This document shows positions 35,731 to 45,428 of a stretch of DNA of 64,000 nucleotides, in pieces. The stretch spans positions 1,798,001-1,862,000 of the forward strand of contig NC_015160.1 of NCBI RefSeq assembly GCF_000190535.1, written 5' to 3'. Source of the stretch: Odoribacter splanchnicus DSM 20712. Its GTDB lineage: Bacteria > Bacteroidota > Bacteroidia > Bacteroidales > Marinifilaceae. Under the pieces are notes generated by a model. That model had not been told where the DNA came from and made no database searches. It saw nothing but the letters and a program-made list of their open reading frames with translations. Both the position numbers and the translations under genes were made by a program. Within the stretch, counting starts at the first letter, position 1; each line of letters starts with the position of its first letter.

Positions 35731-35899
35731 ATCCAATGTCACACCTTCCACCGAACAACTTTTTAAGAAAAACAGTGTAAATATATATTTTCCTCCGGAT
35801 ACCCACCAACTATTCCACAACTAAACTGAAAAATAATCCCTTCATAGCCGAAAAACAAACGAAAAACTTCGTATTTTCGCCCTTTGAAATCTATATCAT

Positions 35900-36472
35900 A
35901 TGAACGATAAACTCAAAGAGGAAATCCGGAAAACGCTGGGAATCCTGAAAAACGGAGGTGTAATTCTTTATCCGACCGATACGATCTGGGGATTGGGTTG
36001 TGACGCCACTAATCCGGAAGCTGTCAAACGGATTTATGACATCAAAAAACGGGCCGACAACAAATCGATGCTTGTATTGTTGGACGATGCAGGGAAAATA
36101 GCTTCCTATGCCGACGTCCCGGATATAGCCCTCGATTTGATCGAAGTGGCCGACAAACCGACAACTATCATCTATCCGGGTGCTAAACGTCTGGCACCCA
36201 ATCTGATCGCAGAAGACGGTACGATCGGTATCCGGATTACGCGGGAAGAATTTACCCGATCTTTAATTTTCCGTTATAATAAACCCATCGTTTCGACTTC
36301 GGCCAATATCAGCGGCGAACCCTCCCCTCATTTTTTCGGGGAAATCAGTGAGGAGATCAAAAATGCAGTAGACTATATCGTAGATTACCGCCGCAACGAT
36401 CATAAACCGGCAGCTCCCTCGAGTATTATCAAACTGGGAATGGGCGGGGAGATTCAAATTATCCGGAAATAA
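35900..36472 (+). CDS. tsaC: Threonylcarbamoyl-AMP synthase (TsaC/YrdC family)
   Basis: This 190-residue YrdC-domain protein makes threonylcarbamoyl-AMP from threonine, bicarbonate and ATP for the t6A modification of tRNA. Visible motifs are GGVILYPTDTIWGLGCDATN, the basic KKRADNKSMLVLL, and KPIVSTSANISGEPSPH. It is the short form without the Sua5 C-terminal domain. It is followed 36 bases later by tsaB, which works in the next step, so the assignment as TsaC rather than an unrelated YciO paralogue is likely. Confidence 0.9.
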   Translation: MNDKLKEEIRKTLGILKNGGVILYPTDTIWGLGCDATNPEAVKRIYDIKKRADNKSMLVLLDDAGKIASYADVPDIALDLIEVADKPTTIIYPGAKRLAPNLIAEDGTIGIRITREEFTRSLIFRYNKPIVSTSANISGEPSPHFFGEISEEIKNAVDYIVDYRRNDHKPAAPSSIIKLGMGGEIQIIRK

Positions 36473-36508
36473 TCTTTAGCTCTTGACTTTAAACATTCGA
36501 CTTTAATT

Positions 36509-37195
36509 ATGGCTTTGATTTTAAATATAGATACCTCTACTTCTGTCTGCTCGGTAGCCTTAGCCCGGGACGGAAAAATGATTGCCTTGAAAGAAAATAA
36601 CGAGGGATTGAACCACTCGGTTTTATTAGGCACTTACATCGACGAAATCCTAAAAGACAATCACATGGATGCCCATTGTCTGGATGCCGTTGCGATCAGT
36701 ATGGGCCCGGGATCGTATACCGGATTACGCATCGGAGTATCTATGGCGAAAGGAGTATGTTTCGGAGCAGGTAAACCTCTGATCGCCGTACCGACCTTAC
36801 AAGCACTGGCCTTATCGGTATCGGAACGGATACGGGAAGAAGCGCTGTATTGCCCGATGATCGACGCCCGCCGGATGGAAGTCTATACCGCTTTTTTCGA
36901 CCGTAACAACCAACAGGTCATCGATACCAAAGCAGAAATCGTCGACGAAAATTCGTTTGCCGATTTATTGGCCGGACATAAAATTTATTTTTTCGGAAAT
37001 GGCAGCGACAAAGTCAGGATGCTCCTTACCGCTCCTAATGCTCATTTTATGGGGCAAGTAGAAACCTCTGCCCGGCACATGATCCCCCTTGCAGAGGAGC
37101 TGTTCGGCCGGCAAGAATTTGTCGATGTCGCCTACTTCGAACCGTTTTATCTCAAAGATTTTATTGCCACGACTCCGAAGAAAAAAGTGATTTGA
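36509..37195 (+). CDS. tsaB: tRNA t6A synthesis protein TsaB
   Basis: This 228-residue protein is an ASKHA-fold pseudo-enzyme that dimerises with TsaD in the threonylcarbamoyl transfer complex. It begins ALILNIDTSTSVCSVALARD and carries the family hallmark SMGPGSYTGLRIGVSMAKG, followed by PLIAVPTLQALA and the CPMIDARRMEVYTAFFD stretch. It lacks the metal-binding HxxxH of TsaD, as expected. The tsaC gene is directly upstream. Confidence 0.94.
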   Translation: MALILNIDTSTSVCSVALARDGKMIALKENNEGLNHSVLLGTYIDEILKDNHMDAHCLDAVAISMGPGSYTGLRIGVSMAKGVCFGAGKPLIAVPTLQALALSVSERIREEALYCPMIDARRMEVYTAFFDRNNQQVIDTKAEIVDENSFADLLAGHKIYFFGNGSDKVRMLLTAPNAHFMGQVETSARHMIPLAEELFGRQEFVDVAYFEPFYLKDFIATTPKKKVI

Positions 37196-37276
37196 TCCAA
37201 TTTTCGCCGGCATATCGGGTTTTGAATTTTTCGATTATATTTTTTATAAAAATATAGGAAATCATCTGTTAAAAGT

Positions 37277-37284
37277 TAACTTTG
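37277..37284 (+). promoter_or_regulatory. -7 element upstream of DUF3298 lipoprotein gene
   Basis: TAACTTTG matches TAnnTTTG fully and lies 54 bases before the ATG at 37339. No TTTG is found at the expected -33 spacing. Confidence 0.5.
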
Positions 37285-37338
37285 CAAATTCGATTTACGA
37301 TATACCGTAAATTGCAATTTTAATTTTCAAAAAACAGA

Positions 37339-38028
37339 ATGATGAAAACAAAACTTTTTACCCTGGTATTTGCAGTCCTTGTTTTAGGGGCTTGTAAAAA
37401 AGAGATTAAGCTGGATGTTAAACAAATCCATCTGACCGACACGACCGGACAATGGGACATCAAAATCGACCGTCCTGCCTTCTCGACTACAGATGCTGAA
37501 ACTGAAAAAAGCTGTGTCAAATTCAACGACGAGGTCAACGGGCTGATCAACGGTATTCATGCAGCCTTTATCGAACAAGCTAAAGAGAACATTGCCTGTT
37601 TAAATTCTGCAGGTTTCAAGCAAGCAGCTCCCTACGAACTGATCATTGAAGATTCGGTGTTCCTGGCAGACCAAAATTACATCAGTGTCCGGGTATTATC
37701 GTACGAAATGCTGGGAGGAGCCCATGGGATGACCGATTTTTATGCTATAAATTACGATGTGAAGACACAGAAATTCTTAACCAATAAAGATATCCTCAAC
37801 CTGGACAAAGCAGCAGATATCAATGCCCTTTTAAAGGCTAATCTGAAAGATCCGGACAAATGCTTCACTTTCGAAGCTCCGACAGTGGATAATGTCACCT
37901 GCATCAACCTTACCCTCCACACGGTCGATTTTACTTATGCCCAATATATCCTCGGTCCTTACTCTTGTGGCCACACCATCATTTCCATTCCCAAAGAAAA
38001 GATGAAGGATATGCTGGTGATCAAATAA
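37339..38028 (+). CDS. DUF3298/RsiV-like lipoprotein
   Basis: This 229-residue protein has a lipoprotein signal (LFTLVFAVLVLGACKKE, Cys at about 19), a DUF4163-like N-terminal half, and a C-terminal DUF3298-like half (YISVRVLSYEMLGGAHGMTD, YAINYDVKTQKFLTNKDILN). The combination is seen in the periplasmic part of RsiV, the lysozyme-sensing anti-sigma factor, but the cytoplasmic and membrane parts are absent, so this is a free lipoprotein of unknown role. The start may also be the second Met (37342). Confidence 0.8.
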   Translation: MMKTKLFTLVFAVLVLGACKKEIKLDVKQIHLTDTTGQWDIKIDRPAFSTTDAETEKSCVKFNDEVNGLINGIHAAFIEQAKENIACLNSAGFKQAAPYELIIEDSVFLADQNYISVRVLSYEMLGGAHGMTDFYAINYDVKTQKFLTNKDILNLDKAADINALLKANLKDPDKCFTFEAPTVDNVTCINLTLHTVDFTYAQYILGPYSCGHTIISIPKEKMKDMLVIK

Positions 38029-38044
38029 TGGTCCGACCGGTTGA

Positions 38045-38087
38045 AACGGATAAAACGGTAATAACAATAATAACCGTTTTATCCGTT
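38045..38087. terminator. Bidirectional hairpin between converging genes
   Basis: AACGGATAAAACGGT (38045-38059) and ACCGTTTTATCCGTT (38073-38087) form a perfect 15-bp stem with a 13-base loop, between the converging lipoprotein gene and the PKD-TlpA gene. Confidence 0.7.
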
Positions 38088-38126
38088 ATTATCTAAAGTT
38101 GATTATCTTCTTCCAGCACCTTAATG

Positions 38127-39869
38127 TCAGTTTTTCGCCGATAACAATTTTTTCAACAATAATTCTGTTCTGGGATCGGACGGACGCCAGCAGTTGTGTG
38201 CCATCATCTTACCGTCAGGGCCGATCAACATGAAACGGGGGATTCCGGTTACGCCATATTTCCGGATGAACGAACTCTTAAATCCCTCCGGAGCAATCAA
38301 AGTTACTCCCTGAATCCGATGTTCTGCCAGGTATAGTTTCCACTTCTCTTTCTCCGTCCACCGATCCATGGAGAGAGAAACAAAAACGATCTTTTCACCC
38401 CTGTATTGTTGCTCCAATTTCTGCATATAGGGCATCTCTTGTTTACAGGGTCCACACCAGGTCGCCCAGATATCCAGATATATATACTTTCCCCGGAAAG
38501 TTTCCGAACTCACTTTTACCCCGTCCTGGTCCTCGAAAATAAAGGCACATCCTTCACCATTCAAGGTGTCGTTCTTTATTTGTTCGCCGGCTTTGCTGCA
38601 AATTTCCTGAAAGAGGATTTTTCCTTTCCTGCTTTTTATCCAGGGAGCACAACACTCCAATGTCTCCGACAGACAGAGCAATTCCCGGTTATCTACCCGC
38701 CTGCTCAACTCCCTCAATAGATACTCCTCACCAATAGAACGGTTGGGAATACATTTCGCTTTTTTCAGTAAATAGTCCGAAAGAGTAAACCGAAAACGTC
38801 CTTCTTCCTCCTGTGCCAACAGATAATTATAAATCCACACCCGCCCTTCAGAAGTTTTAAAAAAAGCCGTATCCCGGAAGGGCATCCTTCCGATAGCCCG
38901 CAATAACGTACGGGGACGCTGCCAATGCTCATAACGCATTACATTATAAGTCGCCACAATGGCTTCCCAATACATTCGGCGAAGCCGACTTTTCCATTCC
39001 CGGATAAAATCAGGTTCCTCTCCTCCCCATTGTTCCACATCCCGGATACCTTGCCGGAAAATTTCCTTCAACTTACCGATATTAGCCGGCAATCCGAATT
39101 TTCCACTATTATCCGACATGTTGAAAATAGAATACACTTTTCCATCGTTGAGGAAATAACTACACATCATCGTCTCGAACATCATCTGAGGTCGAGGGTG
39201 TTCGGGGACTTCATAGAATATATTTTCGTAGGTCCGGTTTATCCCGGCCCTGGAAATATCTATTCCCAGTAAATCCCGATCGGTCAGGGCAAATAAAGTT
39301 TTTTGTGCGGTATACTTATTCTGTTCTTCATCAAACACCTGATGACTGGCGATAAAAGACAACTTCTGTGCTTTCCCTTTCAGATTTTGCCCATTCACAG
39401 CAAAAAGAATATTACTCAGTTTTCCCTGTTCGCTATACAAATCGATATCGGTCTGTTGTCCATCGTCCTTCAAGACATACCCCCCCCGGGAATAAGGAGT
39501 ACCTACGATCAATTCAGCCTCCTGGTAAACAGTATATCCGCTATTCATATTCGTAACTGCCAATACCAGCGTATAATTCTGATTGGGTTCCCAATTTACG
39601 AGAGTATCCAATACCTTATCCAGAGTGAGTGTATCCCCTAACCTTCTCTGAGCAGAAATCGTCCACAGATACTCGAAACGGGCGTCCGGATCGGTAGAAC
39701 AGACTTCAGGGCGAACAACCAGCCGATCGTTCATAAAATAACGCAAGTACTCCTTTTCTACTCCGGAAACCGTAATCTGTTCTCCGACTGTATAACTATA
39801 ATTGCCCTTATCTTCAAAACAAGACATCAACAGCAACCCCACGATTGCCAATAAAATATATTTTTTCAT
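38127..39869 (-). CDS. PKD-like lipoprotein fused to TlpA-like thioredoxin domain
   Basis: This 580-residue lipoprotein (LLAIVGLLLMSCFED, Cys at about 17) joins two proteins that are separate in the sister cassette. Residues about 1-270 match a PKD-like surface lipoprotein (FEYLWTISAQRRLGDTLTL; YSRGGYVLKDDGQQTDIDLY). From about 275 the sequence becomes that of a TlpA-like protein, with a helical region and a thioredoxin domain (about 430-580) with WATWCGPCKQEMPYMQ (CxxC at about 471-474) and TGIPRFMLIG. The PKD-like part is truncated at its C-terminus and the TlpA part lacks its own signal peptide. This fits an in-frame deletion between adjacent genes. Whether the fusion product is functional is unknown. 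Confidence 0.85.
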   Translation of the reverse strand: MKKYILLAIVGLLLMSCFEDKGNYSYTVGEQITVSGVEKEYLRYFMNDRLVVRPEVCSTDPDARFEYLWTISAQRRLGDTLTLDKVLDTLVNWEPNQNYTLVLAVTNMNSGYTVYQEAELIVGTPYSRGGYVLKDDGQQTDIDLYSEQGKLSNILFAVNGQNLKGKAQKLSFIASHQVFDEEQNKYTAQKTLFALTDRDLLGIDISRAGINRTYENIFYEVPEHPRPQMMFETMMCSYFLNDGKVYSIFNMSDNSGKFGLPANIGKLKEIFRQGIRDVEQWGGEEPDFIREWKSRLRRMYWEAIVATYNVMRYEHWQRPRTLLRAIGRMPFRDTAFFKTSEGRVWIYNYLLAQEEEGRFRFTLSDYLLKKAKCIPNRSIGEEYLLRELSRRVDNRELLCLSETLECCAPWIKSRKGKILFQEICSKAGEQIKNDTLNGEGCAFIFEDQDGVKVSSETFRGKYIYLDIWATWCGPCKQEMPYMQKLEQQYRGEKIVFVSLSMDRWTEKEKWKLYLAEHRIQGVTLIAPEGFKSSFIRKYGVTGIPRFMLIGPDGKMMAHNCWRPSDPRTELLLKKLLSAKN

Positions 39870-39880
39870 AGTGTTACTTT

Positions 39881-40617
39881 TTATTCCGGGAATCCCGTAA
39901 TTTCACGATTATCATCATCCAATAAAATATTTCCTTGCCGGTTGTATTCCAAAAGGTATTCATTCAATTTGTCCCTCCAATACATATCCGATCCCGGCTC
40001 GTCATTTAAAGCAGTAAGAAACTCGTCATCCCATTTTTTACCGGTCTGTTCAATCATCCACATGTGTTTATTGATGCTATAAGGTCCCAGAACAACACTT
40101 TCCAGATATCCTCCCCATCCGGCAGGTTTTAGTAAATCTTTTGAAAAAACCACCGTCCGGTGCAATTCAGTTTTCACCCCGGTCTTAAAGAAGTCATTTT
40201 CTACAATTTCCAATCGTAAATAATAAGTAGTCCGTTCAGCCAGTTTATTCCGGAAAATGACTACCGGTACTCTGGCTTTAACGCTGCCAGCCTCAACCGA
40301 ATAATTCATCTCGTCAAAAACTTATACTGTTCGCCGGCCACAGCATTATTTTGCCCTTCGATCTGTCCTTGTACCACTTTAAAACTACGCGGGTCGGAAG
40401 AAGTATATCCTGTCGTGATCACTTCAAACCAGACTGTGTCTTCCGTCACCTGTTCCGGCTGAAAATAAAACGAATAACGTTGCAGTGTATCTTTTGTTTC
40501 CGAGAATTGTATATAAGCTTCACCGGAATACATTTTATAATCGTTCGAATTACATGCAGCCCAACATCCTGCCAGTAATCCCGATATCAGAAACCTTTTC
40601 ATTTTTTTCATCTTCAT
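39881..40617 (-). pseudogene. DUF4843 lipoprotein gene split by frameshift
   Basis: Two overlapping frames together make one DUF4843 protein. The first (40306-40617, 103 codons) has the lipoprotein signal (FLISGLLAGCWAACNSN) and the N-terminal half, ending GEQYKFLTR; the second (39881-40309, 142 codons) continues with NYSVEAGSVKARVPVVIFRN and the aromatic C-terminal half. They meet at a run of five T on the coding strand (plus-strand A run 40316-40320). One more T, or two fewer, would join them as KF(F)DEMNYSVEAG. The gene may be dead, slippage-regulated, or a sequencing error. The intact relative is at 28337-29128. Confidence 0.75.
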
Positions 40618-40627
40618 TGCTTACTTT

Positions 40628-42037
40628 TTATTTTTCACTCAATTCCGTTTCAGGTAAAGGCAAAACATAATTTACCTCCAAGTCAGAAGGAGCCCAAAGC
40701 CATTGATTTTTAGGCAAATTCAGACGTTTATGCAGAAAAAAAGTAACGCCTTCCCCATAAAATTCTTTCCGGTATTCTGCAATAATAGCCGCTTTCCGCA
40801 GCGCAGCATCCGAAGGTAAATCTGCAGTAACCAGATTCCGGGCAGACAAAAACTCCTTCCACAAACGCTGCGCCTCGGTTTCCGGTCCCGCCTCTATGGC
40901 TATTAAATACATTTCACTCAATCGCAAAAGCGGAATAACCTTATCCTCTTCTTTCTCCGAAGTAGCCTCCGTCACCTGGTATTTATTGCATACATAATAA
41001 CTCGCTTTATTCGCCATCACCAACAAATTCCAAAGATTCATTTCCCGGATATCCGAACCGGTATTTCCATACAATTCTTTCTTTACCGTTGTTTCCTTGG
41101 TTCCTTTATAGAGGCCATCTCCACTGAACAATTCGGTATATTTATCTTGTAAATCAAACCGATAAAGTGAAAACACCTGTTCACAAGGTAGGGTAAAACG
41201 GCCTTCACTAAAATCACCGGCTGTCCCCAAACGGAATCTTGGATTCCCGTCTTCATCCTTAGCCGTAATCACCGCCTGTGCAGCTTCATAAGCCTTCTGA
41301 GTATCGCCGAACCACAGATAAGCGCGGGCTTGAAGGGCTTTTACCGCATAATAGTTCATCCGGATCGTCCGGTATTTAAAATAATCTTCCTCAATTTCGG
41401 ATTGTTTCTCCAAATGTTGTTTCAATAACCCTTCCGCATTTTCCAAATCGGCTATTAACCGGGCTTTATAGCCGTCGAAATTCACATGCCGGTGTAATTC
41501 TTTAGTCACTGTTTCCACATAGGGAAGTATCGGAACTGAAGTCGCCTCTGCCGGTACCGGTCCGAAAAGCCGTAGAATATCCAGATGGCACATCGCGCGT
41601 AAAGCCAGGCATTCTCCCTTTACGGCTTCATACGCTCCCGGATCAAAGATCGCTTGCCGAAGATCGACATACTCCAAAATGGCATTTACAGCCAAGATCA
41701 CCTTATATTGTTGTTCGTACAAGGCATCGATCATCGTCACTGCCTGAGCGTCGGAATAACGGTGGAGGGTCAATGCTTCCTCACCGCTACCCTTTTCAGG
41801 ATCCCAAAAATCAACCAGATATTCGATCTTACTCATCGTAAGATATTCACCATAACTTTTATCGCTCATCATTTCGATATAAGCACCGGTCAGGGCATCC
41901 CGGAAGCCATTCTGAGTTTCAAACAGCTGCTCTGTCGGCTTTTCTGTCCGAGGAGATACAGACAACCAATCGCTACATCCGGATACAATCAGGAGTAGTA
42001 CCCATCCTATCGCATATATAATCTTATTTTTCATCAT
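40628..42037 (-). CDS. SusD/RagB-family outer-membrane lipoprotein
   Basis: This 469-residue lipoprotein (WVLLLIVSGCSDW, Cys at about 21) has the family patterns FLSVSPRTEKPTEQLFET-like N-terminus (here WLSVSPRTEKPTEQLFET), LALRAMCHLDILRLFGPVPA, RLSEMYLIAIEAGPETEAQR and YRKEFYGEGVTFFLHKRLN. It should pair with the SusC encoded eight bases upstream. Substrate unknown. Confidence 0.94.
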   Translation of the reverse strand: MMKNKIIYAIGWVLLLIVSGCSDWLSVSPRTEKPTEQLFETQNGFRDALTGAYIEMMSDKSYGEYLTMSKIEYLVDFWDPEKGSGEEALTLHRYSDAQAVTMIDALYEQQYKVILAVNAILEYVDLRQAIFDPGAYEAVKGECLALRAMCHLDILRLFGPVPAEATSVPILPYVETVTKELHRHVNFDGYKARLIADLENAEGLLKQHLEKQSEIEEDYFKYRTIRMNYYAVKALQARAYLWFGDTQKAYEAAQAVITAKDEDGNPRFRLGTAGDFSEGRFTLPCEQVFSLYRFDLQDKYTELFSGDGLYKGTKETTVKKELYGNTGSDIREMNLWNLLVMANKASYYVCNKYQVTEATSEKEEDKVIPLLRLSEMYLIAIEAGPETEAQRLWKEFLSARNLVTADLPSDAALRKAAIIAEYRKEFYGEGVTFFLHKRLNLPKNQWLWAPSDLEVNYVLPLPETELSEK

Positions 42038-42045
42038 ATCTCATT

Positions 42046-45000
42046 TTAAAAAGTTGCACTCAATGAAAAGGAAAATTGCCGTGAAAAAGGATAAGCTGTT
42101 CCCCTTTCCCTCTTTACCGACGAAATATAAAAAAGATCGGAGGTACTGACATTCAGTGTCAGATTCTCCATACCCACTATTTTTTTCAAACGGGGGGAAT
42201 CGAAAAGATATTGTAAGGTCACACTCTGGCAGTTAAACACCCGCTCATTTTCGACAAAACGGGAAGTTTTAGAAGTTTTATCTTTGAGGTGCAAACCTTT
42301 AAAAGCGGCAATATCTCCGGCTTTCTGCCAACGTCCCTTATATACCCGGGCATCTACATTCTCCCGGAAATCGGTATTTTCAACTTTCTCGATCAAGGTC
42401 GAATTATAAAGCTGGCCGCCGAAACGATAGCCGAAAGAAAGATTCGCAGAGAATCCCTTATAGCGGAACATCGTACTCAGATTTCCCTGATATTTCGGTT
42501 CAGCTACTCCGCAAGCAGTCAGATCCCTGGAATCCCAGGTAAAGGTCGGTTCACCGAAACGATCCAGATACAACTCCCTACCGGTACTCGGATCAATACC
42601 CAAGGAGCGTACCACCCAAATCGTATTAGTAGAATATCCTGTTTTATACAACATATTGGGATTAGCCCCCTGATCGGCTTCCAAATCCTTTTGTGCATCC
42701 TGCAACGCTTCGGAAACTTCCAATATTTTATTTTCGTTGTGTATCAAACCACCGGTCACCGACCAGCTCAGTTCCCGGTCTGAATTACGGACCACAAACA
42801 CCGTCGCTTTCAGTTCGTAACCCCGGTTCCGCATTTTACCGATATTTTCGATATAAGAAGTAAATCCGTTCGCCATCGGGATATCTACCGAGGATACCAA
42901 ATCTTTCGTCGTCTCTATATAAAAATCGCCTGCCAAAGAAATACGGTTGTCTATTAATTTCATTTCGCCACCTACATTATAATTCATCTTTTGCTGCCAT
43001 TGCAAATCTTCATTTCCCAGTCCTATCATCGTCGCCCCCATCCAATTATAATAGCGTCGGTCAGTGATATAGCGATAGGTCGACAAAGCCTGGTAGGAAT
43101 CAAAATTCTGAGAACCGGTAATTCCGACCGAAGCCCTTAATTTCAAAAAATTCACAATCGGATTTCCCTGTAAGAACTTCTCCTGATGCAGGTTCCAACC
43201 GATACCCGTCGACCAGAAAGGAGCGAAACGCCGGGAAGTACCGAATTGCGAAGCCCCGTCAGTACGCCCCGAAAGATCGATATAATACCGGTTATCGTAG
43301 GTATAATTCATTGCTCCCGTCATACCGATTGCCCGGGTCAGGCTTTCAGAACCAGCTGGTTTTACTCCCGAGGCATATTGCAAACCCATCGGCAAAAAAT
43401 CGAAATCTTCATTATTGAAACCCTCTACCAGAATATCGTATCCTGTGATCTTATTTTGACGAATATTATAATCCAATCCGGCATACAACATATGTCGTTC
43501 TTTAAAAGTAACCGAATAACTCAGATTCAAACCAGCATCGTAAGAAAATTCCTTACCCGGAATATAGCGGTAGCTTCCTTTCCGGAATACATCGGCAGAA
43601 GAATAATCGGCAAAATCAGTATGATCGGCAGGTTTAAAAACATTCCGCTCCGTATGTTTCTGTTCTATGCCTATTCGGCCCCGTAACAACAGATCCGGAA
43701 TGATCTGCCATTCGATAGAAAAATTATTGACAACATCGGTATATTCACTTCGGTCGTAGGTATTCAGCAAAGCATTATACAACGGATTCTGATGCTGGCG
43801 GATATAACTTTTGATCAGTTTACCCGAGTCATCGTATATCCGGTAGTAGGGATTCATTTTTACATAATCGTTAAAACTACCATAAGGCGATTCTTCGCTT
43901 TTATTAAACCCCAACATCAGGCTATTGGTAAATTTCAGGGTTTTATAATAATAGCTCAGATTCAAAGTGCCGTTCAACGTACGGCGGGACGATTTTTTCA
44001 TTACCCCCTGGACATCATTATACTGGATCGAAGCAGCATAACGAAAGGTTTTGTCTCCTCCCTCCAAACGCAAGTTATGCCGATGACCGACACCTACCCG
44101 TAAAGGCTGGGACAGCCAATCCGTATTTACCCCGGAATTGATATCATTCAGAATTTTATTATAGGTCGCCAAATCTGTCAGGTTCGTCTCGCTCCACAAA
44201 CCGGCTTTTTTCTCTATCTCTAATTTCTGACAGGCATTTAACACATCATAAGAATTCAGGTCGGGCACTTCCAGATTTAAATCTCCCCGATAGGTAACGC
44301 GCAATTTTCCCATCGCCGGAGCTTTTGTCGTAATGACAATCACCCCATTGGCTCCCCTCGACCCATAAATCGCTGTAGCCGAAGCATCTTTGAGCAATGT
44401 GATCGCCTCAACCTCGTTTTCATTGATATCCAACAACTTTTCCAGGCTCGTCTCAAACCCATCCAATACCACCAACGGCGTATTCATACTCACCCTTGTT
44501 TCGTCTTTCAACTGGTCAACGTTCGGTAAACTCGAATTCCCACGGATCTGTATTTCCGGTAACCGATTGGGATTAGAACCGAATTCATTGTTTTCGACAA
44601 TATTAAACGAAGGGTCGATATTCCGTAAGGAAGTCAACAAGTTACGATTACCGAACTGCTTAAGTTCTTCTCCCGTCACTACGGTTGCCGCACCGGTATA
44701 ACTCGACTTCGCTTTCCGAAAAATACCGGTAACGACCACTTCGTCCATTTCCACCTTTTCTTCTTCGAGTTTCACCCGTAAGAATTCCTGATTCCCGAGG
44801 ACGACCTCCAAAGGTTTCATACCCACAAAAGAAAACTGTAAAACTGCTTCTCCCTCAGGAAGACTGAGCTGAAAGGCACCTTCGGTATCGGTTATCCCGC
44901 CCAAGGTCGTCCCTTTGATCCGGACAGTCACCCCCGGCAAGGTGTTTCCCTGTACATCCGTCACCACTCCTTTTATCTCCCGAATAGCCGACTGAAGCGG

Positions 45001-45354
45001 TGAAACCGTTTTTTCCCGGTCTTTAATAACCACCACATCGTCCATTACCGTAAAAGTAAGGACAGTATTTTTCAACAACCGGTCCAAAATCGTTTTAAAA
45101 TCTTCTTGTTTAGCTTGTAACGATAAACCGGTAATCTTTTCGATTTTATCCTGACTATAAAAAAATTGTAATCCGGTCTGTTTTTCCAATTCTTTAATCA
45201 CCTGTTCCAAAGAGGTTTCTTTCACATTCAGAGTGACCCGGTGTGTCTGGGCTTGTACCCCAAAAAACAGGAAGACATTCAGTAGAAATACCAACAAAAA
45301 TTTTTTTCGTCGTTCCCAGGAAAGCCCCGGTTTGTAATACCATTTTTTTTTCAT
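42046..45354 (-). CDS. SusC/RagA-family TonB-dependent transporter with STN domain
   Basis: This 1102-residue receptor has a signal peptide after a long basic N-terminus (MKKKWYYKPGLSWERRKKFL), an STN domain (about 38-110, VTLNVKETSLEQVIKELEKQ), a carboxypeptidase-regulatory-like domain (about 125-205, IKGVVTDVQGNTLPGVTVRI), a TonB-box region MDEVVVTGIF, a plug with LKDASATAIYGSRGANGVIV, and a barrel ending FSRQFSFSLSATF. Its plug (KSSYTGAATVVTGEELKQFG, GSNPNRLPEIQIRG) is clearly related to that of the SusC at 30596-33910, so the two cassettes probably serve related substrates. Confidence 0.95.
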   Translation of the reverse strand: MKKKWYYKPGLSWERRKKFLLVFLLNVFLFFGVQAQTHRVTLNVKETSLEQVIKELEKQTGLQFFYSQDKIEKITGLSLQAKQEDFKTILDRLLKNTVLTFTVMDDVVVIKDREKTVSPLQSAIREIKGVVTDVQGNTLPGVTVRIKGTTLGGITDTEGAFQLSLPEGEAVLQFSFVGMKPLEVVLGNQEFLRVKLEEEKVEMDEVVVTGIFRKAKSSYTGAATVVTGEELKQFGNRNLLTSLRNIDPSFNIVENNEFGSNPNRLPEIQIRGNSSLPNVDQLKDETRVSMNTPLVVLDGFETSLEKLLDINENEVEAITLLKDASATAIYGSRGANGVIVITTKAPAMGKLRVTYRGDLNLEVPDLNSYDVLNACQKLEIEKKAGLWSETNLTDLATYNKILNDINSGVNTDWLSQPLRVGVGHRHNLRLEGGDKTFRYAASIQYNDVQGVMKKSSRRTLNGTLNLSYYYKTLKFTNSLMLGFNKSEESPYGSFNDYVKMNPYYRIYDDSGKLIKSYIRQHQNPLYNALLNTYDRSEYTDVVNNFSIEWQIIPDLLLRGRIGIEQKHTERNVFKPADHTDFADYSSADVFRKGSYRYIPGKEFSYDAGLNLSYSVTFKERHMLYAGLDYNIRQNKITGYDILVEGFNNEDFDFLPMGLQYASGVKPAGSESLTRAIGMTGAMNYTYDNRYYIDLSGRTDGASQFGTSRRFAPFWSTGIGWNLHQEKFLQGNPIVNFLKLRASVGITGSQNFDSYQALSTYRYITDRRYYNWMGATMIGLGNEDLQWQQKMNYNVGGEMKLIDNRISLAGDFYIETTKDLVSSVDIPMANGFTSYIENIGKMRNRGYELKATVFVVRNSDRELSWSVTGGLIHNENKILEVSEALQDAQKDLEADQGANPNMLYKTGYSTNTIWVVRSLGIDPSTGRELYLDRFGEPTFTWDSRDLTACGVAEPKYQGNLSTMFRYKGFSANLSFGYRFGGQLYNSTLIEKVENTDFRENVDARVYKGRWQKAGDIAAFKGLHLKDKTSKTSRFVENERVFNCQSVTLQYLFDSPRLKKIVGMENLTLNVSTSDLFYISSVKRERGTAYPFSRQFSFSLSATF

Positions 45355-45428
45355 AACTTTGATTTGTTTAATTATCCAATAATTTTTCAGTGTGATACGG
45401 CAATTGCTGCTACAATTGTCGTATCGTT

